From positions 1 through 64,000 of the forward strand of contig NZ_FOKC01000013.1 of the NCBI RefSeq assembly GCF_900112035.1: a stretch of DNA of 64,000 nt. Direction: 5' to 3'. This document shows positions 1 to 9,273 of this stretch, piece after piece (position 1 is the stretch's first letter; each line of letters begins with the position of its first letter). Made by a program: the position numbers and the translations under genes. The notes beneath the pieces were generated by a model. That model searched no databases. It had not been told where the DNA came from and worked only from the letters and a program-made list of their open reading frames with translations. This DNA comes from Nocardioides alpinus. GTDB lineage: Bacteria > Actinomycetota > Actinomycetes > Propionibacteriales > Nocardioidaceae.

Positions 1-89
1 CGAGCACTACAACACTGAACGCCGCCACAGCGCACTCGGAGGCAACCCACCCATCAGCCGACTGCTACCAACCTGATGGCCGGGTACAC
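1..89 (+). mobile_element. IS481-family element, right end only (cut by window edge)
   Basis: The first 89 bases match the end of the complete element at 29380-30456, read in the opposite orientation. They share the transposase C-terminus and a terminal repeat ending GGCCGGGTACAC. CTAG follows at 90-93, as it flanks the complete copy. The two copies are therefore inverted relative to each other around about 29 kb. Confidence 0.85.
2..76 (+). CDS. IS481-family transposase, C-terminal fragment
   Basis: The last 24 codons of a transposase are visible, ending in ISRLLPT and a TGA. They match the end of the complete transposase at 29393-30352 except for Asn in place of Lys after ALGG. The rest lies outside the window, so it is unknown whether this copy is intact. 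The NTERRHSAL signature is typical of the IS481/integrase-core C-terminus. Confidence 0.85.
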   Translation, partial: EHYNTERRHSALGGNPPISRLLPT

Positions 90-93
90 CTAG

Positions 94-298
94 CGCGTGA
101 ATTCGAGTCGCCCCACCCGGCGGTCGCTCTCCCTTACAAGCGGGAGCTATTGCGGCTCGTCTCAGAGTGACTCGCCGCCGACCGACGGGGACCATGACGA
201 CGTCGATGAGAATGACGACTTTATGGATCGACATCCGCGTGAAACTGCGAACTCATCACGTTAGGGCGCAGCGCCCTCTTGCATAACCCTGGACCGAG
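94..298. other. Intergenic stretch after the IS end
   Basis: About 200 bases between the IS end and the 3' end of the next minus-strand gene. No convincing reading frame, RNA or clear hairpin is visible. Confidence 0.5.
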
Positions 299-694
299 CT
301 AGCGGCGACTCGGAACGAGCGTCCATCCCGTGGCTCGGGCCTCGCGCTTCGCGATCTCGGCCACGAAGTATGCACTCGGCAAGCTCGCTTCCTCGGGCTT
401 CATCAGTACGGCGATGTACTCCACTGCGTGACGTGAGCCGACGTCGTCGCGCACCGTAGCGCTGACCCGCACCCCACCCGTACCGAGCATTGCAGGCATT
501 TCGAGGACGTCGTAGCCAGCGAAGAGTCCGTCATCGCGAGCCACGAGCTGGGCGAGGTGTCGCCGACGTCGGTCGAACGCCTTCAAGAGATCCGCTTGAG
601 TGATGCACCCGTCGTCATCCGGGGTGATGACTTCCTCACTGACCAATGCCGGTCCACTCTCGGGGCGGCGTTGGTCATTGGCCAGGCCTGTCAC
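299..694 (-). CDS. Hypothetical protein, last gene of the gab operon
   Basis: A 131-residue soluble protein that I do not recognise. It is charged, with a helical N-terminal part (QADLLKAFDRRRRHLAQLV) and a more strand-like middle. There is no signal peptide or membrane segment. Its ATG overlaps the stop of the aldehyde dehydrogenase gene by 4 nt (ATGA), so it is almost certainly co-translated with it and probably serves the same catabolic pathway. No catalytic motif is evident and the function is unknown. Confidence 0.6.
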   Translation of the reverse strand: MTGLANDQRRPESGPALVSEEVITPDDDGCITQADLLKAFDRRRRHLAQLVARDDGLFAGYDVLEMPAMLGTGGVRVSATVRDDVGSRHAVEYIAVLMKPEEASLPSAYFVAEIAKREARATGWTLVPSRR

Positions 695-2160
695 GGCGTC
701 GACCAGTCGAGGCTGTAGTACTGCGTCTCCTGGTACTCAACGAGGCCCTCACGCGCGCCTTCGCGACCCAGCCCGCTCTGCTTCATGCCGCCGAACGGAG
801 CCGACGGGTCCGAGACCAACCCTCGGTTGATGCCCACCATCCCAACCTCGATGCGCTCGGCGATCTGCATGGCCTGCTTGAGGTCGCGCGAGTAGATATA
901 GGAGGCGAGGCCGACGTCTGGCTCATTGACCATTTGGACCAGTTGCTCCACGTCCCGCCACGTGACGACAGGAGCCACTGGCCCGAAGATCTCCTCTTGG
1001 ACGACCCGGGCGTCGAAAGGGACGTCGACAAGCAGAGTGGGGGCCACGAAGTGCCCTGTGAGGTGGGACGGGACATCGGCCTGGGCTGCCACCCGGGCTC
1101 CCCGCCGCACAGCGTCCGCGACAAGCTCTCCGATGCCTGTGACAGCCTTGCTGGAGATCAGGGGTCCGACTTGGGACGATAGGTCAGAGCCCGGACCTAC
1201 GCGAAGCGCCTCGATACGCTCACTCAGCATGCCGATGAAGTGTCGTGCTACCGACTCATGAACGTAGAAGCGATTGGCGGCGGTGCATGCCTGACCTCCA
1301 CCGCGGAACTTCGCTGTCATCGCACCGTCGACAGCCGCCGAGACGTCCGCATCTGCCATCACGATGAAGGGCGCGTTTCCGCCCAGCTCCATCGATGTCT
1401 TGAGGACTCTTTGGGCAGCCTGGGCCAGCAGCGCCCTACCTACTCCCGTCGATCCGGTGAATGACAGGGCACGCACCCTCGGGTCCTCTATCCAGGTGGT
1501 CACAACTTCCTGGGGCTCCGTTGTGGGCACGATGTTCAACACGCCTGAAGGCACACCGGCGTCCGCGACGAGGCGCGCCAAGGCCAACGCGGTGAGCGGA
1601 GTCTCGGAGGCCGGCTTGAGCACCACGGTGCAGCCGGCGGCGAGTGCTGGCGCAATCTTGCGGGTGGCCATGGCGGCCGGGAAGTTCCAGGGTGTGATGA
1701 GCGCAGCGACTCCGACGGGACGGTGGCTGACAACGGTACGGACCCCGCCCGTGGGTGAAGAGCCGAAGTCCCCGCGCGGACGGACAGCCTCCTCTGCGTA
1801 CCAGCGGAAGAATTCGGCGGCGTAAGCCACCTCGGCTCGCGAGTCAGCGATCGCCTTGCCATTTTCGGCAGAGATCAGCTCCGCGAGTTCGTCGAGTCGC
1901 TCCAGCATCAGGTGGAAGACACGCATCAGGGCGTCAGATCGGGCCCGAGGGCTAGTGGACGCCCATACGCCGGCGGCGGCGGCGGCAGCGTCCACCGCCT
2001 CCCCCGCTCGCCTGGCTCCTCCGTCCGCCACGACCGCGAGAACGGATTCGTCCGCCGGGTCGTGCACCTCGAACGGTTGGCGATCTCCGTCCTTCCAGTC
2101 GCCGGCAATGAGAATGCCAGTTTTCGAATTTAGCGCCTCAATGGTGTCGGACAGGGTCAT
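691..2160 (-). CDS. gabD: NAD(P)-dependent succinate-semialdehyde dehydrogenase
   Basis: A 489-residue aldehyde dehydrogenase of normal family length. The general-base glutamate lies in MELGGNAPF near residue 259 and the nucleophilic cysteine in GQACTAANRF near residue 291. The C-terminus reads PFGGMKQSGLGREG, the usual ending of GabD-type enzymes. The family oxidises succinate semialdehyde, the product of GABA transamination, to succinate. The gene follows gabT on the same strand and overlaps the next gene by 4 nt. A related semialdehyde substrate is possible; the GabT neighbour favours GABA or a close homologue. Confidence 0.85.
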   Translation of the reverse strand: MTLSDTIEALNSKTGILIAGDWKDGDRQPFEVHDPADESVLAVVADGGARRAGEAVDAAAAAAGVWASTSPRARSDALMRVFHLMLERLDELAELISAENGKAIADSRAEVAYAAEFFRWYAEEAVRPRGDFGSSPTGGVRTVVSHRPVGVAALITPWNFPAAMATRKIAPALAAGCTVVLKPASETPLTALALARLVADAGVPSGVLNIVPTTEPQEVVTTWIEDPRVRALSFTGSTGVGRALLAQAAQRVLKTSMELGGNAPFIVMADADVSAAVDGAMTAKFRGGGQACTAANRFYVHESVARHFIGMLSERIEALRVGPGSDLSSQVGPLISSKAVTGIGELVADAVRRGARVAAQADVPSHLTGHFVAPTLLVDVPFDARVVQEEIFGPVAPVVTWRDVEQLVQMVNEPDVGLASYIYSRDLKQAMQIAERIEVGMVGINRGLVSDPSAPFGGMKQSGLGREGAREGLVEYQETQYYSLDWSTP

Positions 2161-2321
2161 GCGGATAGGCCTCTCATGTGGTGTGCGACGGCGACGGGAT
2201 CGACTGCGATGGACGTCCGCAAGGTGGCGAGACGGAGGAGCCGAGCATCGACCCCTCGACCATGTGGTCGCTGCTCGGCGCCCTCAGGCGCAGCAACGAT
2301 GTACAGGGTGAACGGGGTTGC

Positions 2322-3677
2322 TCACATGGTGGAGGTCACGCTCGCGAAGGCACTCTCGAGCACGTCGAAGGCGTCCTCGATCAAGGCATCCGAAATGCTC
2401 AGAGGCGGCAGGAACCGCAGCACGTTGCCATGGGTCCCACAGGTCAGCACGATCACTCCCTCGCCGTGGGCGAAGGCAGCCACCGCCTTGGCAAGGCCAG
2501 GATCGGGCGCTCCAGAGCTGGCGTCCACCAGCTCGACAGCGATCATGGCGCCCCGTCCGCGGATGTCGCCGAGTCGAGAGTCGTCAGCCTGCAGGCGTCG
2601 AAGACGCCCGGCTACGAGTTCCCCGATGTCGCTGGCCCGAGCGACTAGTCCGTCCGCTTCGATGGTGTCCATGACGGCCAAGGCGGCGGCGCAGGCGAGC
2701 GGATTCCCGCCGTAGGTGCCACCTAGCCCGCCAGGGTGCACCGAATCCATCATGTCGGCGCGTCCAGTGACCGCAGAGAGGGGCAACCCGCCCGCGATCC
2801 CCTTGGCGGTCACGATGAGGTCGGGAACTAGTCCCTCGTGCTCAGAGGCGAACATGGCGCCGGTGCGGGCGAAGCCGGTCTGCACCTCATCTGCGATGAA
2901 AACCACGGCGTTGCTTCGACACCAGTCCAACAACGTCGAAAGGAATCCGGGCGCTGGCACGATGAAGCCGCCTTCTCCTTGGATCGGCTCGACGACGAGA
3001 GCCGCAAGCGTGTCTGCCCCGACCTGCTTCTCGAGATGGTCGATCGCTCGTGCTGCCGACTCGGCGCCGCTCAGCCCCCCGTCCCTGTAGGGGTACGAGA
3101 GCGGAGCTCGGTAGACCTCGGGTGCGAACGGGCCGAATCCATGCTTGTAAGGCATCGACTTCGCTGTCATGGCCATCGTGAGGCTGGTGCGACCGTGGTA
3201 GGCGTGGTCAAAGACAGCCACGGCTTGCTTACCGGTGTAGGTGCGGGCAATCTTGACTGCGTTTTCCACGGCCTCGGCCCCGGAGTTGAAGAGGACGCTT
3301 CGCTTCGCGTGGTCCCCAGGGGTTAGCGCGTTCAGGCGTTCAGCGACTGCTACGTAGCCCTCATAGGGCGTCACCATGAAACAGGTGTGGGTGAACTCCG
3401 CGACCTGCGCCTGCACCGCAGCGACAACTCGCGGCGAGCTCGCACCCACCGTGGTGACGGCTATCCCCGACCCTAGATCGATCAACACGTTGCCATCGAC
3501 ATCCTCCACCACGCCCCCGTGGGCTCGCGCCGCATAGACGGGCATCGTCGATCCGACCCCGTGCGCGACGGCTGCTGCCTTGCGTCCGGAGAGTGCAAGC
3601 GATCGAGGACCCGGCATCGCGGTGCGTACGAGCCTCTTCGCCGGCGTCGCCGTGGGAACAGAAGTCATGCCGTCCAT
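2322..3677 (-). CDS. gabT: 4-aminobutyrate aminotransferase (class III, PLP)
   Basis: A 451-residue class-III aminotransferase. The PLP-ring Asp lies in FIADEVQTGFAR (near residue 260) and the Schiff-base Lys in VTAKGIAGGLPL (near residue 290). NSGAEAVENAVKIAR is the family's phosphate-binding region. GabT moves the amino group of GABA to 2-oxoglutarate, giving succinate semialdehyde for the downstream gabD product. The gap to gabD is about 160 nt. The gene diverges from a LysR-type regulator 75 nt away and probably shares a control region with it. Other omega-amino acids are possible substrates. Confidence 0.85.
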   Translation of the reverse strand: MDGMTSVPTATPAKRLVRTAMPGPRSLALSGRKAAAVAHGVGSTMPVYAARAHGGVVEDVDGNVLIDLGSGIAVTTVGASSPRVVAAVQAQVAEFTHTCFMVTPYEGYVAVAERLNALTPGDHAKRSVLFNSGAEAVENAVKIARTYTGKQAVAVFDHAYHGRTSLTMAMTAKSMPYKHGFGPFAPEVYRAPLSYPYRDGGLSGAESAARAIDHLEKQVGADTLAALVVEPIQGEGGFIVPAPGFLSTLLDWCRSNAVVFIADEVQTGFARTGAMFASEHEGLVPDLIVTAKGIAGGLPLSAVTGRADMMDSVHPGGLGGTYGGNPLACAAALAVMDTIEADGLVARASDIGELVAGRLRRLQADDSRLGDIRGRGAMIAVELVDASSGAPDPGLAKAVAAFAHGEGVIVLTCGTHGNVLRFLPPLSISDALIEDAFDVLESAFASVTSTM

Positions 3678-3735
3678 GCTCGGCGATCATGCACATGCAG
3701 TCCAATGCCGATTCGACGCGGTACCTATATCTCAT

Positions 3736-3750
3736 GTGCATAGAATGCAC
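3736..3750. promoter_or_regulatory. Putative LysR operator between gabT and its regulator
   Basis: A perfect palindrome, GTGCAT-AGA-ATGCAC, ends 2 nt before the regulator's GTG start. It contains a T-N11-A core (T at 3737, A at 3749), the classical LysR-type binding pattern. A related ATGCACATGCAG lies at 3689-3700. The site would suit autorepression and control of the divergent gabT operon. Confidence 0.6.
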
Positions 3751-3752
3751 GC

Positions 3753-4634
3753 GTGGACCTTCGATTGCTGCGGAGCTTTCGCGCGGTTGTGGACGCCGGC
3801 ACGGTCAACGCCGCCGCCTCGTACCTGCACATCAGCCAACCTGCGTTGTCGCGGCAGCTGCAGCAGCTTGAACGGCAAGTGAGCGTCCGTCTGTTCGAAC
3901 GCGAGCGAGGGAGGCTGATGCTGACCGCGGCGGGGCGAGCCTTCCTCAGTGCTGCCGACGACGTGCTCGCCGCAGCAGAAAATGCTCGGTCCCTCGCAGA
4001 TGCGTTGGCAGCGGGGCGTCTGGAACGGATCCGGATGGCCGCACCGACGACCACCCTCACCGACGTCATCGCGCCCTTCTTGGCGACCTTGGACGTGTCG
4101 GATCCTTTGATCACCGTGCGCGAGGCTACGTACTCCCAGGCGCTCTCGGCCCTGAGATCGGAAAGAGATCTCGCGGTGATCACCGCCCCTCCCCCGCGAC
4201 AGTTCGCCAGCGTCACCGTTGCGTCACTCCCTGTGTGGGCCTACGTCAGCCCAAGTCACCGGTTGGCGGCCGAAACATCCATCACGCTTACAGACTTGGC
4301 TCGGGAGCCGCTGGTGTTGCTCCACGACCACTTTCGTGCGCGCACCCTCGTAGATGAGAGGTTGGCGTCCGCTGGGTTGAGTCCCTTGGACGTCATCGAG
4401 TGCGACCATCCCCAGGTTGCCCAAGCCCTGGCAGCGAGCGGCCGGGGCGTCGCCGTACTGTCGGACGATCCTCGGTTCGACCTGGTTCCGCTCCGGATCC
4501 TCATCGACGGCGGCGCCGACCTGCAGCTGACTCTGCACGCGGCGTGGAACCGTCAACACCATGCGGCGACCCAGCTCGCGTCCGTGGCGGAACGGCTCGC
4601 GCTGTTCTGTCAACAGCGTTACAAGACGATCTGA
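3753..4634 (+). CDS. LysR-family transcriptional regulator of the gab operon
   Basis: A 293-residue LysR protein starting at GTG. The winged helix-turn-helix occupies residues 1-60 (FRAVVDAGTVNAAASYLHIS, then QPALSRQLQQLE). An effector-binding substrate domain follows. It is transcribed divergently from gabT across 75 bp that hold a palindromic T-N11-A motif. By family precedent it would bind there as a tetramer and activate gabT-gabD when its ligand is present. The ligand cannot be read from the sequence. Confidence 0.85.
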   Translation: MDLRLLRSFRAVVDAGTVNAAASYLHISQPALSRQLQQLERQVSVRLFERERGRLMLTAAGRAFLSAADDVLAAAENARSLADALAAGRLERIRMAAPTTTLTDVIAPFLATLDVSDPLITVREATYSQALSALRSERDLAVITAPPPRQFASVTVASLPVWAYVSPSHRLAAETSITLTDLAREPLVLLHDHFRARTLVDERLASAGLSPLDVIECDHPQVAQALAASGRGVAVLSDDPRFDLVPLRILIDGGADLQLTLHAAWNRQHHAATQLASVAERLALFCQQRYKTI

Positions 4635-4866
4635 ATGAACGAGTCGAGACCCAGATGGCACGGTTCTCGACGTGCTCGGTCGGGAAGCCACGATTCCGGC
4701 AGAACCGCTCGGGAATTCCCAGATCACCGACAGACCCCTCAACGAGCGTTCTCCTACAGTCGGGGCACCACGACTGACAAGACGAAGCGATGGCGAGCCG
4801 CGTCGTGGTGTCCTCTTGTACATCCCTGCGGACGGCCGCCAGATTCGGAGCCCGGTCGGTGAGCGC

Positions 4867-5091
4867 ATGAACAGGTGGTTTGTCGTAGCTGAGTCGAGTC
4901 GACGTCAAGACAACAATCGAGAGGTCATTCTCGTGCCGACGTCGACGATCCACGCCAAAGAGATGGGCACGCTCACCACGGCTTGCGGCATCCGGTGCGA
5001 GTCATGGCCGAAGTGGTGGGACCAATCCTTCCCGCTCGGCCCGGGACAGGATTGCTGTTCACGGTGCAGCGACATCGCCTTGCACCGATAG
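4867..5091 (+). CDS. Small Cys-rich protein, putative zinc-binding
   Basis: An ATG at 4867 opens a 74-codon frame. Its C-terminal half has TACGIRCESWPKWWDQSFP followed by a CCSRCSDI motif. The pattern Thr-Ala-Cys-Gly, then Ser-Trp-x-Lys-Trp/Phe-Trp, then CxxC recalls small uncharacterised actinobacterial zinc-ribbon proteins. The frame stays open upstream to 4672, so the start is not certain. It stands alone between the LysR gene and the converging transporter operon. The function is unknown. Confidence 0.5.
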   Translation: MNRWFVVAESSRRQDNNREVILVPTSTIHAKEMGTLTTACGIRCESWPKWWDQSFPLGPGQDCCSRCSDIALHR

Positions 5092-5152
5092 CCGGTCCGT
5101 ATGCCGAGCTGGGACTCCGGCCTTGCTGGGACAACGGGGGCATGATGCGGCG

Positions 5153-5590
5153 CTATCGCCGTGATGTCTCACGAGAGCGCAGGCCAACCGTCGCGATGGC
5201 ATGAATCGCCACTGACTCATCGCTGTCGGACGTGTCTCCCGACACCCCTACCGCTCCCACGAGCTGACCATCGAGATCATCGATCAACACGCCCCCCGGA
5301 ACGGGGATGAGGCGACCGTTCAACGCCGCCGCCGCGGACGCAACGAAGTAGGGCTGTCGTTCAGCGCGCTCCATGATGTCGCGGGAGTTCATGCCAAATG
5401 CGAGCGCCCCATAGGCCTTGCCCCGAGCAATCTCGAACGTGCCAATCGGCGAGGCATCCGACCGTTCAGCGAGGACGACGTGCCCTCCGCTGTCGAGGAC
5501 CACGATTGTGAGCGGACGGAGCTGAAGTCGTTCCGCCTCTCGTTGGACCGACTGCGCGATCTGGCGGCACGTCTCGAGCGAGAGGGTCAC
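5153..5590 (-). CDS. GlcG/HbpS-like heme-binding family protein
   Basis: A 145-residue protein of the GlcG/HbpS (DUF336) family. It has the typical IARGKAYGALAFGMNS segment and the glycine-rich PVPGGVLIDD and VGAVGVSG stretches. The GTG start at 5590 overlaps the stop of the upstream ATPase gene (GTGA), giving 145 residues as is usual for the family. It is the last gene of the ABC-transporter operon. Members bind heme, corrinoids or small organic acids; the ligand here is unknown. No signal peptide is seen, so it is probably cytoplasmic. Confidence 0.75.
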   Translation of the reverse strand: MTLSLETCRQIAQSVQREAERLQLRPLTIVVLDSGGHVVLAERSDASPIGTFEIARGKAYGALAFGMNSRDIMERAERQPYFVASAAAALNGRLIPVPGGVLIDDLDGQLVGAVGVSGDTSDSDESVAIHAIATVGLRSRETSRR

Positions 5591-6417
5591 GAAGCGCCGC
5601 CCTCGTCCAGAATGGATGGCGTTGCCGAAACCCTGCGGACCCATGTCGGTCCCGGGACGCTTGCGCGGAGACGTTGCGTGTAGATGTGCTGGGGATCGTC
5701 GAGCACTTGGGCAGTCGTGCCTGATTCGACGAGCTGTCCTTGACACATCACTACTGCGGTGTCGGTCAGTTGTCGCACCACTGCGAGGTCGTGGCTGATC
5801 AACAGATAGGTCACCGAGAGGCGCTCGCGGAGGTCCGCTAGGAGATTCAGCACCTGCGCCTGGATGGACACGTCAAGGGCTGCGACGGACTCGTCGAGAA
5901 CGATGACCTCCGGCTCAGCAGCGAGAGCACGCGCTATCGCGGCTCGTTGCCTCTGGCCCCCGGACATCTCACGTGGGAGCGCAGCAGTATGCCGTTCGTG
6001 CAACCCGACCATGTCCAGCAGGTCCATCACACGCTGCCGACGCTCACCCGCAATGAGGTCGCGGTGATGCAATCGCACCACCGCCTCGAGCATCGATCCA
6101 ATCGTCTGGCGAGGATCCAAGCTGGAGTGCGGATCCTGGAAGACGATTTGCACCTCCCGCGCCCGTCTCCTTCGCTCACCCAGCGTCCGGGCCGCCGCTG
6201 TGCGATCACGACCGCACGCTCGAACTTGCCCAGCGGCCGCGCTTTCCAGGCCCAGGATGATCTTGGCGATGGTGGTCTTTCCAGAACCAGATTCGCCTAC
6301 CAGTCCGAGTGATCCACCGCGTCGAATCGCGAAAGATACGTCGTCAACAGCAACAACACTGCCGTAGGTCTTCCGCAGACCGGAGACCTCCAGCGCTAGA
6401 TCATCTGTGAGCTTCAT
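5587..6417 (-). CDS. Peptide-type ABC transporter ATPase (DppF/OppF-like)
   Basis: An ABC ATPase of 276 residues when started at the ATG at 6417 (MKLTDDLALEV), which overlaps the upstream ATPase gene by 17 nt. Walker A is GESGSGKTT, the signature is MSGGQRQR, Walker B is VIVLDESVAALD and the switch His is in LLISHDL. It is the second ATPase of the importer and would form a heterodimer with the product of the preceding gene. The family's usual C-terminal Fe-S or zinc motif is not evident. The next gene is coupled by a 4-nt overlap. Confidence 0.85.
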   Translation of the reverse strand: MKLTDDLALEVSGLRKTYGSVVAVDDVSFAIRRGGSLGLVGESGSGKTTIAKIILGLESAAAGQVRACGRDRTAAARTLGERRRRAREVQIVFQDPHSSLDPRQTIGSMLEAVVRLHHRDLIAGERRQRVMDLLDMVGLHERHTAALPREMSGGQRQRAAIARALAAEPEVIVLDESVAALDVSIQAQVLNLLADLRERLSVTYLLISHDLAVVRQLTDTAVVMCQGQLVESGTTAQVLDDPQHIYTQRLRASVPGPTWVRRVSATPSILDEGGAS

Positions 6418-7462
6418 GGTTGACGTCCTTTTCAGTGAGCGCCGTTCCGCCGGCACGGATGCACCGCACCATGCCGAGGCCGAGTGGTCTCAGTTCCGGG
6501 TGGCCCTCGTCGCACTCGTTTACGCGGTGAACGCAGCGAGGCGCGAAGGAGCACGCGTCGTCTGGCGCTTCGACGGCGGACAGCGGACGACCCGGGATTG
6601 CTTCGAGCCGGGCCAGTCGTCGGTCTACCCGAGGGCGAGCCGCCGCCAAACCGGCGGAGTATGGGTGAAGGGGCGCCTCCTGCACGGCTGAGGAGTCGCC
6701 CACCTCGACGATCTCTCCCGCGTACATCACGGCCGTACGGTCGCAAAATGTACGGGCAAGTTCCAGATCGTGCGTGATGAAGAGGACGGCGAGCCCTAGC
6801 TCGCGGCGAAGGTCATTCAGAATCTCAATTACTTCGGCCTGTGTGGACACGTCCAGCGCGGTCGTTGGCTCGTCGGCCAGGAGGAGGCGCGGCTCGGTTA
6901 GCAGACTGCTTGCGATCATCACCCGTTGAAGCAAACCCCCCGAGAGTTCGTGCGGGTATTGCTCAAGACGCCTTTGGCCGTCCGCGATCCCTACACGCGC
7001 CAGCATCTTCACGGCTCGGTCAGCAGCGACTCGCGACCGGACCCGCGTGTTGGTTCGCAGGACTTCGGTCATGAAGTCCCCGATGCTCCGCACGGGGTTG
7101 ATGGCTACACGCGGATCTTGGAAGATCATCGCCACGTCGGCCCGATAGGAGCGGAGTGCCGCGCCCGTCATCTTTGCTACATCCTGGCCATCGAACGAGA
7201 TGGACCCAGTTTGGCGGGCACCCGCGGGGAGCAGGCGATCTATCGCCTTGGCCGTCATCGACTTTCCGGAGCCCGATTCACCGACAAGGGCCAGCGCTTC
7301 ACCGCGCCCGATTGTGAGCGATACGTTCCGCAGGATGGACCGCGCACTGCCGTCCACCTGGATCGAGACGCTGAGTGAATCTACCTCCACGAGGGGTGGC
7401 CCACTCGCAGAGGACGTGGGACGCGCGACCCCGAATGGCGTGCCTGGCTGCGAACCCGTCAC
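6401..7462 (-). CDS. Peptide-type ABC transporter ATPase (DppD/OppD-like)
   Basis: A 353-residue ATPase starting at a GTG that overlaps the permease stop by 4 nt. Walker A is GESGSGKSM, the signature is LSGGLLQRV, and Walker B is LLLADEPTTALD followed by FITHDLE. The C-terminal oligopeptide-transporter extension is present, with PLHPYSAGL and a Cys-containing CSFAPRCVHRVNEC segment that fits the four-Cys cluster of OppD/DppD proteins. It powers uptake through the two permeases encoded upstream. Confidence 0.85.
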   Translation of the reverse strand: MTGSQPGTPFGVARPTSSASGPPLVEVDSLSVSIQVDGSARSILRNVSLTIGRGEALALVGESGSGKSMTAKAIDRLLPAGARQTGSISFDGQDVAKMTGAALRSYRADVAMIFQDPRVAINPVRSIGDFMTEVLRTNTRVRSRVAADRAVKMLARVGIADGQRRLEQYPHELSGGLLQRVMIASSLLTEPRLLLADEPTTALDVSTQAEVIEILNDLRRELGLAVLFITHDLELARTFCDRTAVMYAGEIVEVGDSSAVQEAPLHPYSAGLAAARPRVDRRLARLEAIPGRPLSAVEAPDDACSFAPRCVHRVNECDEGHPELRPLGLGMVRCIRAGGTALTEKDVNHEAHR

Positions 7463-8325
7463 CGTTCGGCACCCCTCGTGCCCAGGAGCCGCTCGCCCAG
7501 GATGTTCATGGCGACCACAACCATGACGATGCACACCCCCGCGCTGAGGGCCGGGAGCGGATAGTCCTGCAAGACCCCCGACTGATTCTCCGAGATCATC
7601 ACTCCCCAGTCGGGACGGGGCGGCTGAATGCCTAGACCGAGGTACGAAAGGATCGCAATGTCCAGGACCGCGTAGCCGAACAGGATGGTGCCTTGCGCGA
7701 CCATCACCGGAGCCACGTTGGGGATCAGGTGCCGCCGCCAGATTGTCATGGTGTTGAATCCTTGGACTTCGGCAGCCGCGACGTACAGCTGGTTCCGTTC
7801 ACGCAGAATCGCTCCGCGGAGAAGCCGTGCTACATACGGCGTGTACGCCACGGACAGCGCGAGAACCGCCGGCCACAAACCGGCGTTGAGAACAGCCGAG
7901 GCCAGAGCTGCAAGCAGGATCCCGGGGAAGGCGAAGACAACGTCCATGGTCGAGGAAATCAAGGTGTCGACCACGCCGCGTCGCCATGCCCCGATCAGCG
8001 CCAGGAGCGAGCCCACCGCCATGCATAGGATTACCACGACCAGAGGTCCCAACATCGAGGATCGGGCCCCGACCAGGAGGCGCGACGCCACATCGCGACC
8101 CTGAACATCCTGTCCAAGCAGGTGCGTCCCCGACGGTCCTAGCCAGGAGCCGGATGGACTCCCCGCATTCGGGTCGTGAGGAGCGAGCGCCGGTCCCGCT
8201 ACGACGGCCACCACCGCAAGAGCCAAGATGACAACCGCTACCACGCCCGGAACTCCCAGGTAGTGCGCCTTCGTTCGTGCCGGGCCTGGTAAACCCGCTG
8301 CCTGTTCTGCGACGACAAGACTCAC
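7459..8325 (-). CDS. Peptide-type ABC transporter permease (DppC-like)
   Basis: A 288-residue membrane protein with an N-terminal hydrophobic segment followed by the DppC-type HLLGQDVQGRDVASRLLVGA motif. The EAA-like coupling loop contains AAEVQGFNTMTIWRRHLIPN. About six transmembrane segments are apparent. It overlaps the upstream permease gene and the downstream ATPase gene by 4 nt each, so the whole chain is translationally coupled. It forms the translocation channel with the DppB-like partner. Confidence 0.85.
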   Translation of the reverse strand: MSLVVAEQAAGLPGPARTKAHYLGVPGVVAVVILALAVVAVVAGPALAPHDPNAGSPSGSWLGPSGTHLLGQDVQGRDVASRLLVGARSSMLGPLVVVILCMAVGSLLALIGAWRRGVVDTLISSTMDVVFAFPGILLAALASAVLNAGLWPAVLALSVAYTPYVARLLRGAILRERNQLYVAAAEVQGFNTMTIWRRHLIPNVAPVMVAQGTILFGYAVLDIAILSYLGLGIQPPRPDWGVMISENQSGVLQDYPLPALSAGVCIVMVVVAMNILGERLLGTRGAER

Positions 8326-9272
8326 GTGGCCTTCGCCCCCAGTCGCACCCGCGGATCAAGGACGGCATACGCCAGATCCACCACGACGTTCAGGAGGACG
8401 AATGCCAGAACCAGGACGAGCGATATTCCCTGCACGACAGCAAGGTCCTTGGACGATGACGACACGATCAGGTATTGACCGAGCCCGTTTAGGCTGAACG
8501 CGGACTCGACCACGGCCGACACGGCGATGAGAGACGCGATGGTGATCCCGGTGACCGTCGTGATGGGGATGGCGGCATTGCGAAGGACGTGACGGATTAT
8601 CACCGCTCGTCGTGGAAGGCCGCGACTCACCGCCGTCTGCACATGTTCCTTCCTGGACTCCTCACGGATGGAAGTACGCGTCACCCGCGCTACGACCGCG
8701 ATGGATGACAACGCCAACGAGATCGCCGGCAGTGTCAGGTGCACGAATCGGTCCACTACCCCTTCCCCAGCCCCGAGGGCTGGCAGCCAGCTCAAGGTCA
8801 CCGCAAAGATGAGGGTCAGGACGATGGCGCTCAGGAAGGCTGGAACTGCAGCGGCTGCGGAGGACGCCACCACCACGGAGGTGTCGACCCATCCGGGCCG
8901 CAGTCCGGCGAGGAGACCCAAGCCGATTCCGATGACGACGATCAGGACCGCTGCATATAGAACTAGCGACAGCGTGATGCCCGCGCGTTCGACGATCAGC
9001 TCGGACACGTCCTGCTTGGTGGCAATTGAGACGCCCAGGTCACCCCGGATCGCGTTCGAGAGCCAGTGCCCGTACTGGGACAGGAATGGTTCGTTGAGCC
9101 GGTATCGCTGCTCGAGTGCCTCCAGCGCCTGGGGAGATACGGACCTGCCGCCCGTGAGCGCACCGATCGGTTTGCCGGGAGCCATGTACATGGCCGCGAA
9201 GATCACGAAGCTGGCCACCAGAATGGTCGCCACCAGGATGGCCGCGCGCTTGGCGAGGAATGCCATGCGCAC
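8322..9272 (-). CDS. Peptide-type ABC transporter permease (DppB-like)
   Basis: A 316-residue permease. It has the DppB-type N-terminus, with one membrane segment ending in YMAPGKPIGALTG, then the HWLSNAIRGDLGVSI motif and about five further membrane segments. The coupling loop is in VQTAVSRGLPRRAVIIRHVL. It may start at GTG 9272, 1 nt after the stop of the binding-protein gene, or at ATG 9266. It pairs with the DppC-like permease encoded next. Confidence 0.85.
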   Translation of the reverse strand: MRMAFLAKRAAILVATILVASFVIFAAMYMAPGKPIGALTGGRSVSPQALEALEQRYRLNEPFLSQYGHWLSNAIRGDLGVSIATKQDVSELIVERAGITLSLVLYAAVLIVVIGIGLGLLAGLRPGWVDTSVVVASSAAAAVPAFLSAIVLTLIFAVTLSWLPALGAGEGVVDRFVHLTLPAISLALSSIAVVARVTRTSIREESRKEHVQTAVSRGLPRRAVIIRHVLRNAAIPITTVTGITIASLIAVSAVVESAFSLNGLGQYLIVSSSSKDLAVVQGISLVLVLAFVLLNVVVDLAYAVLDPRVRLGAKAT

Positions 9273-9273
9273 T

